Source: Oncomelania hupensis
Lineage: Eukaryota; Mollusca; Gastropoda; Littorinimorpha; Pomatiopsidae
DNA: 64,000 bases
Direction of reading: 5' to 3'
Assembly: GCA_036898135.1 (NCBI GenBank)
Contig: CM072513.1
Location: forward strand, 32,339,946-32,403,945
Position numbers and translations under genes: made by a program. Positions 33,987 through 56,310 of the stretch are shown piece by piece. The first letter of the stretch is position 1; each line of letters starts with the position of its first letter. The notes beneath the pieces are model-generated. The model ran no database searches. It saw nothing but the letters and a program-made list of their open reading frames with translations, and was not told the origin of the DNA.

Positions 33987-34009
33987 GCCACACACACACA
34001 CACACACCT

Positions 34010-34338
34010 CGCTCCCAACGCGAGTCAATAAACAAGTTACGCATGCAGGTAGGATGTGACGCGCTGACGTACAATACAATTGCGTAGAGATGAGAGACAA
34101 AATAAGGAAAATTCATCTGGTGTGTTAGTGTGTGAAGGGAGGGTGAGGGGGGGGCGGAGAGGGACGAGGAGGTAGCTAATTAATATTAATTTGTGTGCCC
34201 CTATCATTTATTATTTTTTTTAAATGGGGCTAACTTGAAAAAAAAAGTTTTTAAACAATATATAATTACATGCTACTACGATTGACTTTAATATTTTAAC
34301 TTTTGTTGCAATAATTATTTTACCATTAGGAATTTAAT

Positions 34339-34409
<71 letters not shown>

Positions 34410-34421
34410 CACCATCATCAT

Positions 34422-34457
<36 letters not shown>

Positions 34458-34965
34458 TATCATCATCATCATCATCATCACAACATTCGCACTCTTTCAT
34501 CCTCGTTACTATTCTTTGTGCATATGAACAAAATGAATTTATTCCTTTCTCTAACTTTTTAATTGACTTTTAACAAGGGTCCTGAAGGGCCGCGGTTTAA
34601 CAATACTTTTGGCAACCTCTTAATTAACTTTTAATATAACATTTACGTCCTTATATGCTCACGTGTCCGGGGACTTTACATGTAATTTAAGAAACGACCG
34701 AACACCCGGTTTCAGGTTAGGTAGGGTTACGTACTTGCTGGCAAGCCGTTGCTGGTGGGGCATTTCTTAGAAGAAGCAAAGAATATTCGAAGAAGAAACT
34801 GTGAATAAACATTGTTGTAAAGGCGTCTCCACACTTGATTCATTGCATAAAGAAGAACCTCGCATGTAATGAGTTTTATTTTATTTATCGTGACCCTACT
34901 GTCGCGAGCAATAACACTACGGTAAGCACAATACATTCAGAACAGATCATTCAGTTTTATTTAAT
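34010..34965. repeat. (AAT)n/(CAT)n arrays in otherwise gene-free DNA
   Basis: 34341-34409 is (AAT)n and 34410-34480 is (CAT)n. The rest of 34010-34965 has no supported gene. GTCCGGGGAC-type sequence near 34665 resembles the GTCCCCGGACAC repeats at 51930-52035. Confidence 0.6.
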
Positions 34966-35058
34966 CTCTCTCTCACTCCCTCCCTCCGCCCCCCTCTCTC
35001 ATTCTCTCTCTCTCTCTCTCTCTCTCGCTCTCTCTCTCTCTTTCTCTCTCTCTCATAG
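34966..35058 (+). repeat. (CT)n tract ending in a splice-acceptor-like CATAG
   Basis: Pyrimidine-rich CT repeat of about 90 bp followed by CATAG at 35058. It has the form of a strong 3' splice site, but this could be chance. Confidence 0.7.
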
Positions 35059-35296
35059 AGCGGGGGTAAAAATCGACACCCGCACATCTACAGCGGGGGT
35101 AACGATCAACGACTACACGTGTACTTCAACGGCGGCGGCAACGATCAACGTCAAGACTCATCCCCCAACGATGGAGATAACGACCAGTGATACCCATACA
35201 TCAACGGCAGACAACACGCGTTCATCGTCAACGGCGGAGACAACAACGCATTCACTCGGTGGCAGCGAGTTGAACAGTGTAGCAGACCTGCTCTAG
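35059..35296 (+). CDS. Possible Thr/Ser-rich coding segment, unrecognised
   Basis: Open frame downstream of the acceptor-like site, made of degenerate repeats built on ACTTCAACGGCGG and ACGATCAACG. It would encode Thr/Ser-rich protein (pieces such as TSTAAATINVKT and SSSTAETTTH) and ends SELNSVADLL, stop. The GC content and repeat spacing differ from the surroundings. No start codon or partner exon is evident. It could equally be a minisatellite or part of an LTR element. Confidence 0.25.
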
Positions 35297-35616
35297 AAGA
35301 CGTTCAGACCCACAGGCGCTTTAGCTGATAGGACGGAGCACCTATCTATCTCGCATCCCCTACCGCCGTCGAGATTATGGGGTCCAGAAGTCTAGGCGGC
35401 GACAGCTACCTGTAGGAGATCCCGTTACGATACTCCACCTCATCCTTCATACTTCATCTTCTCGTCGGTTGGACTCCTTCGACTGGGAGGCACCCTTAGG
35501 GTCATGAGCAATCTTGCCACTGTAGATTGTTCTAACCTATAAATGGAAAAGTGAAAGCCCCAGTTGAAAACCTGTCTTTCGTTTATAGGCATGACAGATT
35601 CACTGCGGCAACAGTA

Positions 35617-36196
35617 CCCCCGTTGGAGTGCCGGGGGTTTCAGTATAAATAGTATCCCCACTTTCTGGAAATTTAGTGCTTTAAATTCCCCCTGTCGCTG
35701 TCTTCCTCATTTGCTCTTTCCCATTCCTGCTCTGTCCTATCACTCTGCTATACTATCTTCTTCTTTGCTAGATCAATGACCTACCTTTTTTCTTGAAAAC
35801 TCTTCCTGGACAAGACTCCTTGTTTGTGTATGAGGTCTGTTGGATCAGCTTGGGAGTGTTGGACGCTTTCTGCCGGGTGGTCACTAGGGCTTCCTATGAT
35901 TGTATTATTTAGCACTATAGGCATTTTATATGTATGTGTTTTGTTGATAATTTATAATGATGTTTGTATTCTATTTTGTTTTTGTAACCGGGGGTTCGAG
36001 TAGTTGGGGTAAAGCCTCAGCCGTCCCCTGCGTGGGATGTCTTTATTGTAAAGTGACTGGCCGGTGGAGGGCATTCAATTTTCCCACTAGGGTTGTTTCA
36101 GCAGATCTTTTATGCGGATCGGGGGTTGTCCGGTCCTGATTTGGCTCGGAAGAGTCCGCTGGACCTAAAGCAACAATCAATCAATCAATCAATCAA
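35617..36196 (+). mobile_element. Family-B element copy 3, full length
   Basis: 580 bp: a GC hairpin at the first base, AGTATAAATAG TATA box 20-30 bp in, the conserved body, and 3' end GGCTCGGAAGAGTCCGCTGG, ACCTAAAGCA, then (AATC)n. The most complete copy. No protein is encoded. The terminal short tandem repeat points to retroposition, while the internal TATA box is unusual for a SINE. Confidence 0.8.
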
Positions 36197-36199
36197 AGA

Positions 36200-37450
36200 C
36201 TAGGAGGCGGTTGCTCTTCGCCGATGGCGCCTCGACGTTCTGTTTCTGCTGAACCTTTCCCTGGCAGTCCACTACTTTTGACTATGATTGGATATCACTG
36301 GAACCACTGTGGAGAGTGGCGCCTCCGGACTGCATGCGCTTTGCGCCGCCAGCGCTTTTTTGTGTTTGTCTTCCTCCTCTCTACACGGCCTTCTTACTGG
36401 ATCCACGGGCTGCACGTCAACATATCATCAAAGAATATGGGTATACTACATAGAAGAATCATCCGAGGCTTTCCTTATATAAAAAGTGAAGACGTTTTAA
36501 GTGCAGCGCCGTCGAGCGGCTGAAGTTGCCGAGCAGGTCAAGGGAGGTAAACAGACCACATAGCAACATGTAAATACAGACGATATTGCTCGACTGTATC
36601 GGCGTGTTTCTGATGAATCCCGAACATATTTGTCAACAAAATTACTGTGTAATGTGTAGGAAAATGACTCCTTGCAATAATGCTGGTATTTTTGCACATT
36701 TGTGTTTCGTCAACATTGTGATATAGAGCTTACAATTTACATGGAAATGGTGAATGAAAACAGTTCAATTCTACTTTTTTTTTAAATTCATACAAACATG
36801 AGGCTTTTTTATGATATTCAAGTTTGTGCTGCTGGTGACTGAATCATAAAACAAAACTATTGCAGCATGCCAGAGTGCTAAATTGTATTAATAAATTAAT
36901 ATCCCCCAATTGAATAGTGATTAGTGGGCTAAAGAGCGTTGGTTGTCAATTGAACAAAATGGAACTTGTGAAAATTTAACACTGCTTTGCATAATCATAA
37001 TTATTGTCCAATTCAGATCAATTTTTAAATATGTTAGTGTTTCCTTTGGTTTGGTTTTCCTTGTTGATTTTTGTATGATAACTTTTTTTTCTTTTCTATA
37101 ACGCTTGATGTTGTCTTATAGTCGCCCCACAGTTTGTTTGTTTGTTTGTACATTGCTTAAGGTCCAGTTAATTCTTTAGAGTTGTATCGGGACCGTTGGA
37201 CAGGACACAGCAATACAACACAGATGACATCAGCTTCATGTCACCTTACACGGATCATGTTTACAAGGTCATAAAATTTGGAGGCGCTGGAGGCTCAGAG
37301 TATTCACCTCAATTTTTCGAAATCCGTGTTTACAAAAACAGTATAAAAGGAAGTATAAATATCTTAAATAATAAACCTAAGAAATTAACAGGCAGGCAAA
37401 GGCAATTACTAGTGCCATATGGCAGAATAAAGCCACCTCCACCTTCACCA
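36200..37450. other. No secure gene; a possible decayed ORF at 37196-37450
   Basis: 37196-37440 reads DRTQQYNTDDISFMSPYTDH...YKVIKFGGAGGSEYSPQFFE, which looks protein-like, but it has no clear start and I do not recognise it. 36220-36520 also has short open frames (RRQRFFVFVFLL, RPSYWIHGLH) that might be a transposase relic. Neither is strong enough to call. Confidence 0.3.
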
Positions 37451-37454
37451 CCTC

Positions 37455-37690
37455 ACCTATCCCGTAGTCTTGTGAACCGTGGGGGCACCACTGATGATTT
37501 GGCAATCAATTCTCTCCATTTCTGTTTCTGCCTCTCTTAGGACATCACTCAATCTCAGGCCTGTCCACTCTACAATGTTACCTTCCCACCTCTTCTGTCT
37601 GTCTCTCTTCCTCCCATCTTGTACTGTCCCCTGTAAGATTATTTTGGATAGTCCATTTGATCTTGTGACATGGCCACATCAAAGCCACCA
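37455..37690 (-). mobile_element. Family-A-related LINE 3' fragment (divergent subfamily)
   Basis: On the minus strand, with frameshifts: ILQGTVQDGRKRDRQKRWEG, NIVEWTGLRLSDVLREAE. Clearly related to but distinct from the main family A. The 3' end has CTACGGGATAGGTGAGG in place of the (GGATA)n tail. Confidence 0.65.
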
Positions 37691-37789
37691 TACCACCAAC
37701 TAAAATACATTCTGCCTGTTAATTTCTTATGTTTAGTATTTTAGATTTTTATATTTCCTTTTATACTGTTTTTTTTAAACCTGGAGTAT

Positions 37790-37868
37790 GTGTGTGTGTG
37801 CGCGTGTGTGCGCGCGTGTGTGTGTGTAGGCTATATATATATCTATATATATATATATACTGTATATC

Positions 37869-37945
<77 letters not shown>
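37790..37945. repeat. (GT)n/(AT)n compound microsatellite
   Basis: GT and GC dinucleotides, then (TA)n near 37832-37891, then (TG)n to 37943. It abuts the tail of the LINE that follows. Confidence 0.95.
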
Positions 37946-37946
<1 letters not shown>

Positions 37947-37947
37947 T

Positions 37948-38605
37948 GTCCTATCCTATCCCGTAACTCGAAGGTCGTTGGGGCACACCAGATGATCGTT
38001 TAACCAGCGTACTCCATCTTTCTCTGTCCTCAGCAACCCTCATGGCTTCGATCAGTGTCAAGCCAGACCATTCTCCCACCTCTTTTTCTGTCTCCATCTT
38101 CTTCAGCCTCCTTGCACCGTGCTTTGCAGGATGGTCTTTGCAAGTCCTGATGCTCTGGTGACGGGGCCATACCATCAGAGTTTTCGTTTCTTCACCACTG
38201 TGAGCATGTCATCATGTTGTCCAATGGCTTGTGTGATGGTCTGTCGGACTTCATCGTTGGTTGTGTGCTGGGTATAGGAAATTGCCAGAAATCTTCTGTA
38301 GCACCTCATCTCCATACTTTGTATTCTTCGTTGTAGATCTGCTGGGAGGGTCCATGTTTCGCAAGCGTGTAGGAAGATGGGGATGACAAGGGAGCGAAGC
38401 AGCACATGTAGACTGATGGTCCTGTCTTTCCAAATGGGCTTCAACCTTGTCAGGGCAGCATTTGTTTGTGTGATCCTGGAGAGGACTTCCTGTCGGGACC
38501 CATTGTCTCATACAATGGCTCCTAAATATTTGAAGCTATGCACCGTATTGAGGGATTGGCCTTGGACTTTGATATCTATGTTGATGCCATTGATGTTGTG
38601 GGTCA
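37948..38605 (-). mobile_element. Family-A LINE fragment with (GGATA)n tail
   Basis: On the minus strand: KVQGQSLNTVHSFKYLGAIV, then after frame breaks [31 protein letters not shown] and a C-terminal end RWSTLVKRSSGVPQRPSSYG. The tail (TATCCTATCC on plus) sits at 37948-37957. 5'-truncated and dead. Confidence 0.8.
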
Positions 38606-38609
38606 TCAG

Positions 38610-38985
38610 TTTGGTATGTATATAATGTTGAATGGACATTGTATCTGCCTGTCCATATTTAGTATTGTATGTTGTAACTGAGAGATTGGCACTCTGTCCA
38701 GTTTGAACAAATGTATGTGTGTTGTAGAATAATAAAATTGAGTGTTTGTTTTGTTTAACCATGTTGACAATAATGTAATAATGCTTTTATTGTATTTTAT
38801 GATCATTGTTAGTCACAGGTTGCATGCATAGATTGTACTTCATATTTATATTTTTAAAATTAACATTAGTTAATCCTTTAACATGTTCATTGTTGAAATG
38901 TTATCAAAATGTTTGATAAATTGTTTTTAAACCCTGTCTGAGGACTATGTTGCTAAAGACATTAAAAATTAAATTGTCAATTGTC

Positions 38986-38990
<5 letters not shown>
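38610..38990. other. No supported gene
   Basis: AT-rich flank of the LINE copy. Nothing recognised. Confidence 0.5.

Positions 38991-39057
<67 letters not shown>
38991..39057. repeat. (CT)n microsatellite
   Basis: 67 bp of CT. The following 39060-39695 has no supported gene. Confidence 0.95.
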
Positions 39058-39058
<1 letters not shown>

Positions 39059-39707
39059 CTTTAGTTTCAAAAGTGCGTGCATGTCACCGAGTTGATAGTG
39101 GAAAAAAACCACATATAAGATGCAACTTACACAATATAGGCTCTTCCTAATTATACAACAATTAACAACACATTTACAAATGACCAGCATGTACTTGTTT
39201 GTCAAAACGATATATTATATAACATTATGAGTGAATATGACACTATGCACACGCTCCTGCAATGACAACAAGGCGCACGCACATACATTTTTAACATAGG
39301 CAGGGCACCGTTTCAGCCCCACGTTATGGAAACTAAGCACTTCCGCGCGCAAAGATGTCAAGGGAAGTAACTAGGGGCAAAAGGTAACTTTTTTTTTTCA
39401 TGGATATTGTAAAGCACTAACTTTATAAGCATCTTAATTGATAAATTGACTGAATGCGTAACCTGTTACCTTTTTTTAAAAGTGTTGTTCTGTTTTATTC
39501 TGTTTAAAATCAATTTTATTCTGGATTCACACACGCACACACACATACAAACTAAAGTCAACTTTGTGTAAAAACAGATATCAGGTAGTCACTCTAGTTC
39601 AGAATCGGATCAATTCTCATTTTCATAGATAAAAAAAATAAAAAATAAAAAAAAAAAAGTTTCTTTTCTATGGCCAGGACATCGACACAAACAGAATACT
39701 CTGAGGC

Positions 39708-39941
39708 GACACCAGAGCATTAGGCCTTGCAAAGACCACCCTGCAAGGCATGGTGCAAGGAGGAAGAAGAAGAGGGAAACAGAAAAAGAGGTGGGAGGAC
39801 AACATTCAAGAATGGACTGGCTTGACACTGAGCGAAGCCATGAGGGTGGCCGAGGACAAAGAAAGATGGAGTACGCTGGTTAAGCGATCATCTGGTGTGC
39901 CCCAACGACCTTCGAGTTAAGGGATAGGATAGGAAAGGATG
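39708..39941 (+). mobile_element. Family-A LINE, short 5'-truncated insertion with 8-bp duplication
   Basis: Starts within the CACCAGAGCAT(T)AGGCCTTGCA segment and runs to the end of the ORF and a GGATAGGATAGGAAAGGAT tail. Flanked by TCTGAGGC at 39700-39707 and 39942-39949. A clean 234-bp endonuclease-dependent insertion. Confidence 0.85.
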
Positions 39942-39949
39942 TCTGAGGC

Positions 39950-40495
39950 CTACTTAGATAGAGCTAGCAGAACTTTGCTGTCTTTGATCAATAGATTAGA
40001 ACAAAAAATAAGACTAAGCCCCAAAGGACACGAATTTGGGTTAATACCTTCATCTATTTATCTGTCTGGGAATCACACCGATCCCTGGACCCCTCTCCAT
40101 CATTACCCCGCTACCCATTTCCGCCCTGACTTCAAGCCTTCGACCCATCAGAACATTTTGCCATCCAGACTCTTACACATAGACCGCGTGAGAAGTCAGT
40201 TCTGATATCGTTCATTTACGGATTGGCGAATACACGTTTACCATTCATTCTCTCTCTTGTTCAGTTCAACATAGAGCACAGAAAACCCAAAAATGTGATA
40301 AAACGCACATATACAGATACAGTAGACCTTGTTGGACTTCATACGCCCCCAAGGCCTGGTCCTCAAAGAACTTCAAGAAGAAGAGGAAAGAGAAGGAGGT
40401 GTTGAAGGAGAAGGAGAAAGATGAGAAGAAGGAGGAAAAAAAGACAAGATGATTATGATGATGATGATGATGATCGGGGAGGAGGAGGAGTTAGT
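39950..40495. other. No supported gene; purine-rich GAAGGAG and (GAT)n near 40370-40495
   Basis: A degenerate GAGAAGAAGGAG tract (40365-40440) and (GAT)n at 40449-40472. A short open frame at 39939-40205 is not convincing. Confidence 0.45.
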
Positions 40496-40498
40496 CTA

Positions 40499-40770
40499 AG
40501 TTAGTTATCCATTGCTTACAGGGTCCAGCGGACTGCAAAGAGCCGAATCAGGACCACAAAATCAAGACCAAAACATCGCTGAAAGAGGACTCACCCCTAA
40601 TCCGCATAAAAGATCTGCTGAAACAACCCTAGTGGCAACACTGAAGGCAATCCACCAGCTGGTCACTTTACAATAAAGACATCCCAAGCATGGGACGCTG
40701 AGGTTATACTCTAATTTATAAAACACCCGTTTACAAAAACAAAATAGAATACAAACATCGTTATAAAATA
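40499..40770 (-). mobile_element. Family-B element copy 4 (3' half)
   Basis: On the minus strand: TTTTGTAAACGGG, the shared body, GGGTGAGTCCTCTTTCAG, GGTCCTGATTCGGCTC, GCAGTCCGCTGGACCC and a GGATAACTAACTTAG end. Same subfamily as copy 1 and without the M2 MITE, so it documents M2's empty target. Confidence 0.75.
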
Positions 40771-40774
40771 TCAA

Positions 40775-42750
40775 CAAAGGAAGGTGGGACTGTCTCTACA
40801 GGAATAGGGGACCTAAGTCTTCTCTGATCTTCGTTGCGTCGCACTGTCAACTGCGCAATCAATTATTGGTTCACATGTGGCACAGGAAAATTCTGCCAAA
40901 TAAAATATATCATACCTAATAATTATTGTAAAATTAGTTTTTATATATTTTTAAAAATTTGAGCGTAATGCAAATTTTGTTGAATAGAGTACACATAATA
41001 ATTACTGTAAATTTTTTTTTGTTTTTTTTTTTGTTAGCATAGTGCACATTTTTCAAATAAAGTAATAATTATTGTAAAATGACAAATGTTGATGAATTAA
41101 GTCCTAGTGAAAAACGGTGACAAATGTGATTGATCTCAGTCCCAAATGTTTGGAAATGGGGTAATTTTTGGTCTCAAACAGCAAATTTTATTTGTTAATC
41201 AACAAAACAAAATTTAAAATTCAACGTGATTGCTTACAACTCTGTGTACTCCTCAAATAGAAAGAGTTTAATGTTTCAAAATTTAAGTATCAACGTTGAT
41301 ACATTAACGAGTATTACATTTTTTAACCAGGAAATCAAGATACTATGTGAATGAAATGTTTAAAACAAATAAAAATAAATATTAGTATTAAGTTAATAAG
41401 ATAGTACTGCCCTCTGATGCAATGCCTGTAGGTGAACAACACAAAAAGCACTCAAATACAAATTATTCATAACTTTGTTTTTACATTTTACTTATTTTAT
41501 AATAATATATTCAGTTTCTGGAACCCATGTAGCAGAATAGGAAAATCTAATTCAATGGTTCAAAAATATTCTAACAATAAAATAAAATTATAATAATATT
41601 GTCAACAACAAAAAACTTCATTAAAATTATTATTATCATTATTAGATCAAAGCAAAAGAATCATCAATGTAAAAATAAGAATTAAGCAAATAGGCCACAT
41701 ATATAAATTTATTTTTTTAATTACAAAGTGAGTATACAATTTTCTGTGACAACAACAAAACCAGCCACCAACAATCATTTGTACATTTTATAAAAGAATT
41801 GCAATTCAAAAGAAAAAATAAAGACAACAACCAAGTCAATCAAACAAACACCAACATGTACAAAATAGTTTCACCATACAAAAAGCCATTTGCAGCAGGG
41901 AGCAGACACATTCCAATTTCTAATTTGCACACAAGCTAACAAACAGATACTTGTACATGTTTTGTTACATTCATTAAGTGAAATCATATGATTGTATTTT
42001 GATATTGAAAACAATAATCAAAACATTTTATCACCAAAATTGATAGATTGATTCATAACAATCTGTTTTTTAAAACAACTATGTCACCAACCCCTAAAAC
42101 ATGGAAAAGTTTAGTACATTAGGACAAAGATATTAAACCACAAACATTTTTCACTTTCACCATCATCATGATTGCCATCATGAAACACCATCATCATTAC
42201 TGTTGTGGTAACTTCAGGGATTGATCATCAGATCTTTGGCACATGGTATCAATGCCTACTTCGAATTATCTTCTGTGTATAAATACACTCATTAAAACAA
42301 TGGAAATTGTAACCATCAATTAAGACGAACAATATGAAAAGGAGATATTCAACTCAATCAAAATGTGTTCTCTAAAAAAAAAGAAAGTAACAAGAATGCA
42401 TTTTCAATAAAAAGGCCGGTGGTTTGAACTCCTTCAATGGGATGAACTGTATACAATGCATCTGCTAATGCTATGCTGTTTTGCTGACAAATCCCACTAA
42501 CTTCACTCTCATCAATTAATTCTGCATCCAAAAAGTAATAAAATAGTACTTAAGACCATTCAACCTCATTCTGATGCAGAATTTATTGACTTATTTTTAA
42601 CCAATTCATAAAGTACGATTTGATATGTTTACTTTTGAAAGACACACGATAATGAATATACAATTGAGCCTTTCACATCTGCCATTCCCAAACAAAGATC
42701 TTTGCAATAGATGTTTGTAATGCATAAGTAACAATAATTGAAAGCTGCAA
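40775..42750. other. Quiet AT-rich DNA, possibly NENF downstream region
   Basis: Almost 2 kb of AT-rich sequence without recurrent repeats or coding frames. It lies downstream of NENF on the minus strand and could include its polyadenylation region (TTTATT at about 42583 would be AATAAA on the minus strand), though the distance from the stop codon is large. Confidence 0.4.
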
Positions 42751-42752
42751 GC

Positions 42753-42842
42753 CTAGCCTATCCTATTCCGTAACTCGAAGGTCGTTGGGGCACCACAGAT
42801 GATCGTTCAACCAGCGTACTCCATCTTTCTCTATTCTCAGCT
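42753..42842 (-). mobile_element. Family-A LINE 3' tip with tail
   Basis: Tail CCTATCCTATTCC, then the last 80 bp of the ORF on the minus strand (ERWSTLVERSSVVPQRPSSY). Confidence 0.75.
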
Positions 42843-42849
42843 GCAAACA

Positions 42850-43727
42850 CTATTGGAATACTGATCCCAGTGATGTCGTTTTCGTTGGCAAATCGGCCAT
42901 TCACCGATAGAATTCCAAAATGTCCGAAAGAGTCATGTTCTGATCGGCCCACTGTCCTAAGCTTTTACGCCTCAATTATCCACCCTTTGTCCGTTTTTTT
43001 GTTTGCTTGTCTCATGTCTGTTTCATTGTTATTGCTTCTGGCCATATTAATTTCCTATCGGATAAATAAAGGTGTTATGCGTTATTGTTGAACATCGCGT
43101 ATTGGAAGCGCCAAGCAGACGACACAGGCATCAGCAGAGAGAGTTAGAGTAACTCCTCTTGTTGCGAACAGTGTGCTTCCGGCAATAAAATTTTTTGTTT
43201 TTGAAATGCCGTCGAAAAAGAAACCGAAACTTATCAGTGGCCTCTCGTTTGGTGTTGAAAGAAGTCAAAATGATGGCTGAAAGATTTTCAAAATGTCCTA
43301 AAGGTTTGTGACTGAATCGGCCAAATGGCCTATGTTGAAAATTTCTAGCAACATCACACTGTGATCCACTAATTAATATTTTCCTTTAAAAAATATCTTT
43401 GCCATATACTATTTTACAACACAAAGAAACCACTTGCTCAGGGAAAATTTGCTTGGGTGACCTAAACCTTACAGCTCACTTATCTGATAAATAACTTTTT
43501 GTCTCTCACATCCATCCGTTTTCACTGCTGAAGGCACTTTGTCAAGTTTCACCGAATAATGCACCATTTTCATCTTTTGCCATTACATTTCAGTTTCTTT
43601 TTGAATGGTGAATAGTGAACATTCTACCATACTTAGCTCTATCACAAGTCAGGCGGATGAGTCGACAATTTTGGCTTCCTGCATCCTTGCGCATCTTAAG
43701 AGTAAGGCAAAAATACAGTTTCTTAAC
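42850..43727. other. NENF 3' flank with an imperfect direct repeat and one small ORF
   Basis: CCAAAATGTCCGAAAGAGTCATG...CTGATCGGCC (about 42913) recurs imperfectly as TCAAAATGTCCTAAAGGTTTG...CTGAATCGGCC (about 43287). A 24-codon ORF, MPSKKKPKLISGLSFGVERS..., starts at 43206 (plus). I cannot tell whether it is real. Confidence 0.35.
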
Positions 43728-56086
<12,359 letters not shown>

Positions 56087-56262
56087 GTTGGCTTTCGAGG
56101 GAAAAAGTTACCAGTCTTCTGATTGGCTCACCTTTTTCTGCAAACCAATCAAAATGAGCCTACTTCTCGTGCTATTAGTCATTGGGGCGGTTCTTCCGGT
56201 ACGACGAATGGCTTCCTTGTAAAACTTAAAGTGGGTAGCATCAACATCAGTCACAATCTGCA
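56087..56262. promoter_or_regulatory. Bidirectional NENF/ARP2 promoter
   Basis: 176 bp separate the two divergent start codons. It holds ATTGG at 56122, CCAAT at 56145, ATTGGGGCGG (CCAAT box fused to a GC box) at 56181-56190 and CTTCCGG (Ets core, minus) at 56193-56199, and no TATA box. This is typical of compact shared promoters of broadly expressed genes. Confidence 0.75.
56208..56222 (+). promoter_or_regulatory. Possible uORF in the ARP2 leader
   Basis: ATG GCT TCC TTG TAA, ending 40 nt before the ARP2 start. It counts only if transcription starts upstream of it, which is unknown. Confidence 0.3.
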
Positions 56263-56310
56263 ATGGATTCTTCAGGCAGAAAAGTAATTGTATGCGACAA
56301 TGGAACAGGG
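56263..56310 (+). CDS. Actr2: ARP2 exon 1 (coding part)
   Basis: 16 codons, [16 protein letters not shown], then the donor GTAAGT. Holds the DNGTG of the ATP phosphate loop. Confidence 0.95.
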
